6,684 bases of DNA, from contig JASJBQ010000262.1 in the NCBI GenBank assembly GCA_030066455.1, forward strand, positions 1-6,684. Reading direction: 5' to 3'. The notes under the pieces are model-generated. The model made no database searches, was not told where the DNA came from, and worked only from the letters and a program-made list of their open reading frames with translations. The stretch comes from Desulfobacterales bacterium. GTDB taxonomy: Bacteria > Desulfobacterota > Desulfobacteria > Desulfobacterales > UBA5852. Both the position numbers and the translations under genes were made by a program. Positions 1 to 5,424 of the stretch are shown here, in pieces (positions within the stretch are counted from its first letter, which is position 1; every line of letters starts with the position of its first letter).

Positions 1-1055
1 GGCCAGTAGGAAGGGTCGGCGCGGATGGCCCCCATCAAATCGGCCAGCAGCGACGCCTCGCGATCCCCGTCGTGAATCGCGAAATAGGGCATGATGCCCA
101 GGGACCGCAGGTTTTCGAAACTGAAGGCGAACTCGCTGGGGATCAGACCGCTGTCGGTCTGGCGGTAAACGGTGTAGCGCGCATCGATGCCGAAACCGCT
201 CGTGCCGGCGATCAGCAGACCGCCTTTACTCAGAAACGATCCGGTTGTCCGCAGTATTTCCTTCTGGACCGGGGGGGGGAAGTAAACGAGAACATTCATG
301 CAGCGGGCAGCCTTGGCCGGCGGCAGCTGGAGCGTTTGGATTTCGGCTTCCAGGAAGACGAGGTTGCCGGATTCGAATTCCCGAATCGGATTGCGGACCA
401 GGCGATGACCGTTCCAGGCGGCGGTCCCCATCGTACTGTCTCCCGGTTCTGGAAGCCGCGGCGCCAGCGTTTCGAAGAGCTTTTCGAAATGCTTCCGGGT
501 CGCTTCAGGATCGGCATACAGCGCCATTCCGCTGCGGGTCATCATGGGCTGAAAATACCGATAGGTGCCTTCGGCGTCGAAACAGGCGTAATGCCCTTCG
601 TTGTCGTAGACGACATCGGTGGCAAAAAAGCGATCCACGCCGAAGATCTTCCAATGGGGCAATGCCCGTGCCGTGTCGACCGTCGTTACGGGCGGGAATC
701 CACAGCCCAGGTCGATAAACACCGGGCGGGGCCTCATCCGGGGACAATCCTGGGCGGCGACGTAGACATCGAGCTTCCGGTGACGACCGGGCACGGTAAG
801 GGGCGGGATGCGGCCGCCCCAGGAGCAGGGCAGAACACCGGGCACCATGGTGGCCAGCATGCCGGTCAGAAAGGGGTTGAAATCGGTGGCCGGAAAGCGG
901 GCGCTTTTCATCAGGCCCAGCATGCGCCGCATGAGGGCCCGGGCGTCCTTTGGCTGCCCGGGGAGGTCGATCGTGTCGGCCATGGCGGGGGGCAGGCGCT
1001 GTCCCAGGTACTGTTCGACCAGGGCATTGAAAGAAGCGGGAGGTATCGTCGTCAT
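1..1055 (-). CDS. Class I SAM-dependent methyltransferase-like protein, C-terminus cut off by the window edge
   Basis: The minus-strand frame stays open from the ATG at 1055 to the left edge, giving 351 visible residues and no stop. Residues 113-120 read FIDLGCGF (nt 719-696), a glycine-rich SAM-binding motif I. IFGVDR at 137-142 follows as the acidic end of the next strand. Residues 251-288 contain CMNVLVYF, then KEILRTTGSFLSKGGLLIAG, closely like the CheR-type pattern 'NVLIYF...L...L..GG.L..G'. Motif I does not match classical CheR and the protein is longer than usual CheR, so a protein-glutamate substrate is not established. The first 110 residues are probably a helical N-terminal region. 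AAAGG lies 8 bases before the ATG. The gene follows the binding-protein stop by 25 bases, so the two are probably co-transcribed. A run of nine C (271-279) lies inside the gene, but the frame continues normally past it. Methyltransferase fold is likely; the substrate is unknown. Confidence 0.72.
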   Translation of the reverse strand, partial: MTTIPPASFNALVEQYLGQRLPPAMADTIDLPGQPKDARALMRRMLGLMKSARFPATDFNPFLTGMLATMVPGVLPCSWGGRIPPLTVPGRHRKLDVYVAAQDCPRMRPRPVFIDLGCGFPPVTTVDTARALPHWKIFGVDRFFATDVVYDNEGHYACFDAEGTYRYFQPMMTRSGMALYADPEATRKHFEKLFETLAPRLPEPGDSTMGTAAWNGHRLVRNPIREFESGNLVFLEAEIQTLQLPPAKAARCMNVLVYFPPPVQKEILRTTGSFLSKGGLLIAGTSGFGIDARYTVYRQTDSGLIPSEFAFSFENLRSLGIMPYFAIHDGDREASLLADLMGAIRADPSYW

Positions 1056-1080
1056 GGCAGCCGCCTTTCTGATCGAGGCC

Positions 1081-2643
1081 TCAGGGTGCGATCCAGACGT
1101 CATCCAGGGGGATCATGCGGTGATCCGGCACCGTTACGTTACGGATGTTCTTGCGGGCAAAGACATAGAAGGTGCGCCCGTAGAGGTAAAGAAAAGGGGC
1201 GCCGGCATTGACCTTGCGGGCAATGGTGCACAGGGTGTCCGCCCGGACCTGAGGATCGGTGCTCGTGCGCTGCTTGACGAGCAGCCGGTCGACTTCTTCA
1301 TCGGCGAAACGGTAGACGTTCCAGGGGCTCTGGGAATGGAAGACGGCCATGGTGATCAGGCTCATTTCTTCAAAGTCGGGGATCAGCCACGAACAGATAT
1401 CGTACTCCCGGCTGAAGAGTTTCTTCATGATTCCCGGAAAATCGGAGGGCACCGCGTTGACCTTGACGTCGATAGCCTTGAGCATCTGCTGAAGGATCAC
1501 CGCGGCTTCACGGCCGCGCGGGGTGGCCGTGTGGATGTATTCGATTTCCACCGACTGGCCATAAGCGGCCATAAGTGCCTTGGCTTCGTCTAGATCGTGC
1601 CGGGGGTAGCCCACCTCGCCGCAATTCAGCTTACGGCCGTACCAGTCCTCGCAGCTGGGAACGATATTTTTGAAACTGGCGCGAATGTACTTTTTCTGGT
1701 CCCAGGCATGGGCGATGGCACGGCGAACACGCACATCGTTTAACGGTGGCTTGGAGCAGTTCATGGCCATGACGGTGGCACCGGCACGTTCGAGGACATA
1801 GGTGGCAAACTCAGGATGGCCGGTAAGCTTTTTGACGTGTGCCGGCCGGTCGGTGACCATCATGTCCACCTGGCCGGAAGCCAGGGCGGCATAGCGCGAT
1901 TCGTGGTCGGATATGGGCTGCAGGACAATGCGATCCACATACGGGCGCGCTTTCCGCCAGTAGGACGTGTTCTTCTCCAGCACGATGCGGTTTCCGCGCT
2001 GCCACGCCTTGAAGATATAGGGCCCCGTGCCGACGGGGGTATGATTTTGGGTGCCGTTCTCGACGGCGCGAGGCGAAGGAATCCGCGCCGTAAATCCGCG
2101 TGAGCCGCTGAGCACGGCTGTAAACGGTATCCAGGGGTGTTTGAGGCTGAACCGGACCGTATGGGCATCGATTTTAGCGACCGATGCGATCGGGCCCAGA
2201 AAGATCCTGCCGCGGTAGTGGTTGGCCGGATCGAGGAGGCGTTGCCAGTGCTGGACCACGGCATCGGCATCAAACGGGGTGCCGTCGTGAAACCTGACAT
2301 TCGGGCGCAATCGGATGATCCACGTCTTGCCATCCGCGAACGGCGTCGCGGACAAACCCAGGACCGGGATTAAATTACCCTCAGCGTCCGTTTCGAAAAG
2401 TTTTTCCATGATCAGACCGGCGGCGTTCCCACCGGCGCCGATCGACGCGCGGGCCTTGATGGCATCAAAACCGGCTGCATCCAATTCATGCGCCATCCGC
2501 AGCGTACCGCCATAATGGGGTTCGGCCAGCACGGGCTGGAAAAGAAGCAGGCTTACCGCCCAGACCGCGGCTACCGCCTTCAGAATGCCTCTCCAATTCC
2601 TGTGGATCAATAAACGAAGCCGCCCGTTCGTCGGGTTCTCCAT
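1081..2643 (-). CDS. Periplasmic solute-binding protein of the family-5 (oligopeptide/dipeptide type) ABC transporters
   Basis: 520 residues. The N-terminus is a Sec signal peptide: basic n-region to about residue 22, hydrophobic stretch AVAAVWAVSLLLF (23-35), and likely cleavage after VLA at 40. There is no lipobox cysteine, so the mature protein should be soluble in the periplasm. Family hallmarks are visible: RFHDGTPFDADAVV (about 117-130), PVGTGPYIFKAW (203-214) and LASGQVDMMVT (254-264), matching the SBP_bac_5 pattern (DppA/OppA/NikA relatives). Length fits the family. The start at 2643 is chosen because AGGAGG lies 5 bases upstream; the longer frame opening at 2754 would start inside the promoter -10 region and put a 37-residue hydrophilic leader before the signal peptide. 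The ligand (peptide, nickel chelate, sugar or other) cannot be told from sequence. No permease or ATPase genes are in the window; the next gene is a methyltransferase-like gene. Confidence 0.93.
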   Translation of the reverse strand: MENPTNGRLRLLIHRNWRGILKAVAAVWAVSLLLFQPVLAEPHYGGTLRMAHELDAAGFDAIKARASIGAGGNAAGLIMEKLFETDAEGNLIPVLGLSATPFADGKTWIIRLRPNVRFHDGTPFDADAVVQHWQRLLDPANHYRGRIFLGPIASVAKIDAHTVRFSLKHPWIPFTAVLSGSRGFTARIPSPRAVENGTQNHTPVGTGPYIFKAWQRGNRIVLEKNTSYWRKARPYVDRIVLQPISDHESRYAALASGQVDMMVTDRPAHVKKLTGHPEFATYVLERAGATVMAMNCSKPPLNDVRVRRAIAHAWDQKKYIRASFKNIVPSCEDWYGRKLNCGEVGYPRHDLDEAKALMAAYGQSVEIEYIHTATPRGREAAVILQQMLKAIDVKVNAVPSDFPGIMKKLFSREYDICSWLIPDFEEMSLITMAVFHSQSPWNVYRFADEEVDRLLVKQRTSTDPQVRADTLCTIARKVNAGAPFLYLYGRTFYVFARKNIRNVTVPDHRMIPLDDVWIAP

Positions 2644-2648
2644 GGAAT

Positions 2649-2654
2649 CCTCCT
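2649..2654 (-). promoter_or_regulatory. Ribosome binding site that fixes the start of the solute-binding protein
   Basis: The minus strand reads AAAGGAGGATTCCATG. AGGAGG is a full Shine-Dalgarno core, 5 bases before the ATG at 2643. No comparable site precedes the alternative ATG at 2754. Confidence 0.85.
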
Positions 2655-2755
2655 TTCGGGGTGTCGCGTTGACGCATGCGCGCTGGTGCCGCACGGCAGG
2701 TATCCATTCGCGAGGTGGAAGAGTGGTCGATCGCGCGGAATCCCTCTGAGACATA

Positions 2756-2785
2756 TTATTAGGATACCAAATAAATCTTTGTCAA
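2756..2785 (-). promoter_or_regulatory. Candidate sigma-70 type promoter for the solute-binding protein operon
   Basis: On the minus strand TTGACA (2785-2780) is a perfect -35 box. It is separated by 18 bases from TAATAA (2761-2756), a 4-of-6 match to the -10 consensus. Transcription would begin near 2749, leaving a leader of about 105 bases before the ATG at 2643. The surrounding DNA is AT-rich, so chance matches are easier, but the position relative to the gene supports it. Confidence 0.55.
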
Positions 2786-2898
2786 GTACAAAAGAGTATT
2801 TAAAATGAAAATTATTGATCTTTATTATACGGTGTAGGGATGGAGAGTGGGCCGAGTTTGGGTACAATTGATTGGTCTTATAAAAACGCCCCGCTATC

Positions 2899-2961
2899 GC
2901 GGCATCCGAAACCAGGCTCTAAAAAATGCGTCTTTCTACGTATGGCGGCATGAAAACCTGG
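2899..2961. repeat. Imperfect direct repeat pair, about 17-18 bases each
   Basis: GCGGCATCCGAAACCAGG at 2899-2916 and GCGGCATGAAAACCTGG at 2945-2961 share GCGGCAT, then AAACC and GG, differing by one base of length and a few substitutions, with a 46-base offset. They sit between the two divergent genes. They could be binding sites or remnants of a dispersed intergenic repeat; the window alone cannot decide. Confidence 0.35.
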
Positions 2962-3005
2962 ATTCCACAAGGCCTTCAAACTGGACAAATACGGAAAATT
3001 TCTCC

Positions 3006-3059
3006 TTGACATGACACCCAATTGGATGCAAATTTGTGACATTAAAGCTGCGCTATAAG
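3006..3059 (+). promoter_or_regulatory. Candidate promoter and operator for the XRE regulator
   Basis: TTGACA at 3006-3011 is a perfect -35 box, but the -10 at the proper distance (CAAATT, 3029-3034) is poor. TATAAG at 3054-3059 is a better -10 with only a weak -35. Two perfect 8-base palindromes, CCAATTGG (3018-3025) and CAAATTTG (3029-3036), lie back to back across this region, with centres 11 bases apart (one helical turn). That arrangement suits binding by a dimeric HTH protein and suggests autoregulation by the downstream regulator; this last point is inference. Confidence 0.4.
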
Positions 3060-3130
3060 CCGAAGCCACCACCTTACTTCCCGCCAATTGACTGATTTTT
3101 ATCATCACATCAACGCCACAGGGAGTCGTT

Positions 3131-3583
3131 ATGAACCTCAAACAGCCTGAAATCATACAAATTCTCAGACGTCGTCGCAATATGAATCAAGGCGCTCTGG
3201 GCGCGGCGGCGTTCGACACCTCGTTGGAATCGGGGCGGACCAAGATTAAAAACATCGAGCTTGGACGGCAGAAACCGACGGCGGACGACCTTGAAAAAAT
3301 GGCCGCCATTCTGGGTGTATCGGTTCATGATCTCGAGCCTGCGCGGGACGGCAGCAAGCCGCTAGGACGGGCCGGCGACGAGCCTGAAGGGGGGATTGTG
3401 ATGCATCGCCGCGTACTGGACCACCTGCCCGGGGCGGATGCCTACATCGAGATGCTCAACAAGGCGGTCCGTCTGGACGACCGTGAACTGATCGGCCACA
3501 TTGCAGACAAACTGGCGGGGTTGTTTGCCGGACTGTCCCATGCGAGCCTTGAAACGCAAAGCGTGTCCGGACAAGGAGGGTGA
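3131..3583 (+). CDS. XRE-family HTH transcriptional regulator with a C-terminal helical module
   Basis: 150 residues. Residues about 5-70 form an XRE/Cro-type helix-turn-helix: IIQILRRRRNMNQGALG, then TKIKNIELGRQKPT and DDLEKMAAILGVSVHDLEP, matching the family pattern of 'sq..LA', 'iS.iE.Gr..P' and 'l..ia..L.v....l'. Loop residues 28-36 around FDTSLESGR are a little longer than usual. A polar linker (71-95) leads to a predicted amphipathic helix pair at about 101-132, DAYIEMLNKAVRLDDRELIGHIADKL, which is repeated in the next gene's product. The start is supported by GGGAG 5 bases before the ATG. The protein should bind DNA in the cytoplasm; the paired palindromes upstream are the obvious candidate operator. 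The next gene starts one base after the stop, so the two are translated together. Target genes are unknown. Confidence 0.88.
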   Translation: MNLKQPEIIQILRRRRNMNQGALGAAAFDTSLESGRTKIKNIELGRQKPTADDLEKMAAILGVSVHDLEPARDGSKPLGRAGDEPEGGIVMHRRVLDHLPGADAYIEMLNKAVRLDDRELIGHIADKLAGLFAGLSHASLETQSVSGQGG

Positions 3584-3584
3584 A

Positions 3585-3890
3585 ATGCCCGAGCAATTCG
3601 AAACCTTTTATCAGCCCACCGATTTATATCTGCAGATGCTGCGCGAAGCCCAGCGGGTCGAAGACAGGAAATTGGTGCGCTTGATACGCAATCGTCTAAG
3701 ACATGCCGCCCACCCACCGGTGCTGACCTCCGCCGGGTGTGAAATCATCGGCTTTCCCCGCCGCGTCTGTGCGCCCATCGTGGCGCCCATAGAGGACCTG
3801 CCGTTCTGGCCCCGTTTCGGCTTCAGCCAGATCGCGGCCTTTGCGGCGATTTATTGCCTGTTGGTTTCCTGCCATGTCTACTTTGCCTAA
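3585..3890 (+). CDS. Small tail-anchored protein sharing the helical module of the upstream XRE regulator
   Basis: 101 residues, not recognised as a named family. Residues 13-38 (DLYLQMLREAQRVEDRKLVR and on) align without gaps to residues 103-128 of the preceding regulator with 11 of 26 identities (D, Y, ML, A, R, DR, L, I, L) and many conservative changes. It has no HTH. Residues 40-75 are a proline- and cysteine-containing linker. Residues 82-99 (SQIAAFAAIYCLLVSCHV) are hydrophobic and could be a C-terminal membrane anchor. The ATG at 3585 is preferred over the upstream ATG at 3501 because AAGGAGGG, inside the last codons of the regulator, lies just before it. The tight spacing implies translational coupling. 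I infer that the shared helices pair, so this protein may hold or inhibit the regulator at the membrane. The second half of the frame is less certain than the first. Confidence 0.72.
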   Translation: MPEQFETFYQPTDLYLQMLREAQRVEDRKLVRLIRNRLRHAAHPPVLTSAGCEIIGFPRRVCAPIVAPIEDLPFWPRFGFSQIAAFAAIYCLLVSCHVYFA

Positions 3891-3938
3891 CGGCTGTTGA
3901 TCACGATCGATCCCGCCGCCGGCTGCGATCAGGATGAT

Positions 3939-3959
3939 GGCCGCTGGCACCCAGCGGTC
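3939..3959. repeat. Compact inverted repeat (hairpin) downstream of the regulator pair
   Basis: CCGCTGG (3941-3947), loop CAC, CCAGCGG (3951-3957) is a perfect 7-base inverted repeat, extendable by a G-U and a G-C pair. It lies 50 bases after the stop at 3890. No T-run follows on either strand, so it is not a classical terminator; it may protect the 3' end of the message or be chance. Confidence 0.35.
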
Positions 3960-4158
3960 TGGCTCACCCCCGGTCTCAATGCCCCCGGGCCCCACTTCCC
4001 ACCCCGTATGCGCGGTTTTCAAACTAGCCTCTTCGCATTTCGTTTGACCCAGCCAGCTAGCCCGGCAATCGGCACAGCCTGCGGATGAACGCTTGGCGTG
4101 GCCAGTGGCCCCGATGCTGTACCGTCGATGTTGCCCCACCCATTATTTTCTTGGAATC

Positions 4159-4187
4159 CCCAAATTTACCACTATATTTCCCAAATT
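4159..4187. repeat. Direct repeat CCCAAATT with a 21-base period
   Basis: CCCAAATT occurs at 4159-4166 and again at 4180-4187, exactly 21 bases apart, i.e. two helical turns, upstream of the putative -10 at 4236. Same-face spacing is typical of activator or repressor half-sites. The sequence is AT-rich, so chance is possible. Confidence 0.35.
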
Positions 4188-4261
4188 AAAAAAAATAATT
4201 AAAAAAAGTACATTTTATTATTTATCAGGTACAAATATACTTTTTTGGTGCAGGGGCATCT

Positions 4262-4317
4262 GCCGGGAAAGATCTTTCGACCATTTTTGACCCAGGCATG
4301 GCCGCGCTTTTCCCGGC
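4262..4317 (+). promoter_or_regulatory. Leader inverted repeat immediately upstream of the membrane-protein start
   Basis: GCCGGGAAA (4262-4270) and TTTCCCGGC (4309-4317) are perfect 9-base complements around a 38-base loop. The loop side also contains the palindrome AAAGATCTTT (4268-4277) and a small GGC/GCC stem near 4295-4303. The right arm ends 6 bases before the ATG at 4324, so it occupies the place where a ribosome site should be, and no Shine-Dalgarno is visible. The layout suggests translation controlled by RNA structure. It matches no riboswitch class I can name. Confidence 0.4.
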
Positions 4318-4323
4318 TGAACC

Positions 4324-4740
4324 ATGGCTTCAATCATCGGCATCGTTTCTGTTGAAGCCGTCGCCATCGGGTGGCGCATTGAACGATTGAAACGCGGTCA
4401 CGTGCCTGCCGAGCAACTGACCGGACATCCAGAAAGGGGGTCATATGAGTGGATCGACCTTGTGGATGCCCCGTCTGAATCCGGAAAGAAATGGCGCCGC
4501 GCCATGAAGGTGCTGGTGCCGGTCTGGTACCTGTTCGCCATTGGCCCCGCCTGCATCATCGGCAACAAGGCCTTTTCGTTTGCGGGTTTCCCACCGCTGT
4601 GGTCCTGGCAGTTGGTGTGGTGGCTATTGGGGATCATCATGATGTGGGCCCTGTGTTTCAAGGCCGAAATGTCCACGACCAACGAAGAACAGATTCATCA
4701 GGCCAATACGGACACCATGATCGTGATCAAGGAAACGTGA
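4324..4740 (+). CDS. Three-helix inner-membrane protein, unrecognised; possibly the C-terminal part of a larger transporter
   Basis: 138 residues with three hydrophobic segments: about 2-17 (ASIIGIVSVEAVAIGW), 63-80 (VLVPVWYLFAIGPACIIG) and 92-112 (LWSWQLVWWLLGIIMMWALCF). A basic stretch RIERLKRG (18-25) after the first helix and a polar loop (26-61, with GHPERGSYEWIDLVDAP) should lie in the cytoplasm. The C-terminal tail (113-138) is polar. Codon third positions are GC-rich, as expected for a real gene. The general look resembles the last helices and tail of sodium:solute symporters, but this is an impression only, and the first helix begins abruptly at the ATG. An in-frame TGA lies just upstream (4318-4320) and no ribosome site is visible, so it could be a 5'-truncated remnant or a genuine small subunit. 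The 28-residue membrane peptide gene follows after 105 bases. Confidence 0.72.
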   Translation: MASIIGIVSVEAVAIGWRIERLKRGHVPAEQLTGHPERGSYEWIDLVDAPSESGKKWRRAMKVLVPVWYLFAIGPACIIGNKAFSFAGFPPLWSWQLVWWLLGIIMMWALCFKAEMSTTNEEQIHQANTDTMIVIKET

Positions 4741-4845
4741 CGTCGGACAAAGGGTCGCTATTAAACCAATGAAGGCGGCAGGGCGTCCAAGCTGGCCCGG
4801 CGGCCATGTCCCGGCGCCTGACTGCGGCCGGAAAGGGGGGAAGCG

Positions 4846-4932
4846 ATGAAAAAAGAAGACCGTTATCTTCTGCTGGTGGTCGGATTCATCATCGGCTGGA
4901 TTGCGTTGATGGGCCTGGGGGTTTTGGGGTAG
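4846..4932 (+). CDS. 28-residue single-pass membrane peptide
   Basis: The frame ATG AAA AAA GAA GAC CGT TAT ... TTG GGG TAG encodes 28 residues. A charged start MKKEDRY is followed by a continuous hydrophobic helix (LLLVVGFIIGWIALMGLGVL, about 8-27). A strong G-rich ribosome site (AAAGGGGGG, then AAGCG) stands 5 bases from the ATG. Charged N-terminus followed by one helix with a glycine-rich face (G13, G17, G23, G25) fits a small accessory subunit packing against a larger membrane protein. The obvious partner is the three-helix protein encoded upstream in the same direction. Function is unknown; confidence rests on the ribosome site and the clean hydrophobic pattern. Confidence 0.65.
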   Translation: MKKEDRYLLLVVGFIIGWIALMGLGVLG

Positions 4933-5424
4933 CGCCCGCAACGCTTCAACGCCAAATGGCTGCCGTTTGCGATCCACGTCGCAGGCGGCAGTCATGCTCG
5001 CCGGCGCATTGCGGCGGCAATGGCGAGCGCAAGCCATCAGCCCACAGGTTTTTTAGGTCTTACAGACAGCCTTGTCCCTTCAAGGCATGGCTTACCGGCG
5101 CCAAGGGAAACATGGGGGCCTTCAAGCCGTCGGAGAATAACGACAAAGGGTTCCCGTTTGGGGAACTGGGGTTTATCGGTGTCGGGATCGGCATCGGATA
5201 CCGTACGCAAGGGGATAATGACCACATTCGATTTCGATGCCGGAAGCGAGTCGATTTTCCGGAAGCATCCAGGTTGGTGTCCCCGACCGGGTACACCAAG
5301 ATCAGCAGGGCGGGCAAGCGCCGTGTACGCTTCACGCCGTTTCGGCCGTCACCTTGTTATATGATTAAATAGCTTTCGGTATTGATTTGAGCTTAAAAAT
5401 TCCAGTCTTCGGCTTCAATCGATC
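4933..5424. other. 492-base stretch without a defensible gene
   Basis: Open frames exist on both strands, none convincing. The best plus-strand candidate is an 86-residue frame from the ATG at 5112 to the TAG at 5372, preceded by AAGGGA. Its first part is glycine-rich and hydrophobic (FGELGFIGVGIGIGYRTQ), but the second half turns strongly basic and unlike a folded protein. A second start at 5219 in another frame also has AAGGGG before it. Two perfect hairpins occur: CATTGC/GCAATG (5007-5022, loop GGCG) and GCCTTG/CAAGGC (5069-5086, loop of six). Neither is followed by a T-run. The last 50 bases, between the convergent genes, are AT-rich with no clear terminator. The stretch may be decayed coding sequence. 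Confidence 0.45.

Larger units (their letters stand above)
2786..3130. other. AT-rich divergent intergenic region between the binding-protein operon and the regulator
   Basis: No gene is supported here. The stretch holds the upstream part of the minus-strand promoter, a possible plus-strand promoter (TTGTCA 2779-2784, 16 bases, TAAAAT 2801-2806), and a weak hairpin CCGC/GCGG (2891-2902). On the minus strand that hairpin is followed by GGCGTTTTTAT, so it may be a decayed terminator. An imperfect direct repeat (2899-2961) and the regulator's own promoter/operator region (3006-3059) follow. A 100-codon minus frame across 2878-3180 has no ribosome site and low-complexity content, and is not called. 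Confidence 0.6.
3891..4323. other. Gene-free stretch of 430 bases: GC-rich half, then AT-rich half with repeats and a leader
   Basis: No convincing gene. Bases 3891-4138 are GC-rich with short frames on both strands lacking ribosome sites. Bases 4140-4250 are very AT-rich and include runs of eight A (4188-4195) and seven A (4201-4207), which could bend the DNA. TATACT at 4236-4241 is a 5-of-6 match to a -10 box, but the -35 at the right distance is poor; if it works, transcription would start near 4248 and leave a leader of about 75 bases for the gene at 4324. The hairpins and direct repeat within are listed separately. Confidence 0.6.

Noticed and set aside
271..279. Possible frameshift at the nine-base homopolymer
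   Set aside because: Translation in the same frame continues on both sides with sensible CheR-like sequence, so no shift is needed.
72..1211. Long plus-strand open frame of 379 codons
   Set aside because: It is antisense to the methyltransferase-like gene, whose minus frame shows a SAM motif and CheR-like strand order. The plus frame is glycine/arginine-rich without motifs or a ribosome site.
808..1593. Plus-strand open frame of 261 codons
   Set aside because: Antisense across two clear minus-strand genes, including conserved parts of the solute-binding protein.
2644..2754. Earlier start for the solute-binding protein at 2754
   Set aside because: It would lie within the -10 region of the promoter and add 37 hydrophilic residues before the signal peptide; AGGAGG marks 2643 instead.
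2878..3180. Minus-strand open frame of 100 codons
   Set aside because: It runs through the promoter of the XRE gene and into its start, with no ribosome site and no recognisable protein features.
3501..3584. Earlier start for the tail-anchored protein at 3501
   Set aside because: The 28 extra residues lie in the coding region of the regulator, and the strong ribosome site precedes 3585.
3696..4139. Minus-strand open frame of 147 codons beginning with GTG
   Set aside because: It overlaps the end of the tail-anchored protein gene, has no ribosome site, and reads as low-complexity polar sequence without domain features.
4769..4849. 26-residue plus-strand frame ending in an ATGA overlap with the 28-residue peptide gene
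   Set aside because: The overlap is attractive, but there is no ribosome site, and the product is a proline/glycine/arginine-rich string with no structure.
4806..5372. Plus-strand open frame of 188 codons
   Set aside because: Its first part is out of frame with the better supported 28-residue peptide gene and the composition is arginine-rich; only the section after 5112 merits a mention.
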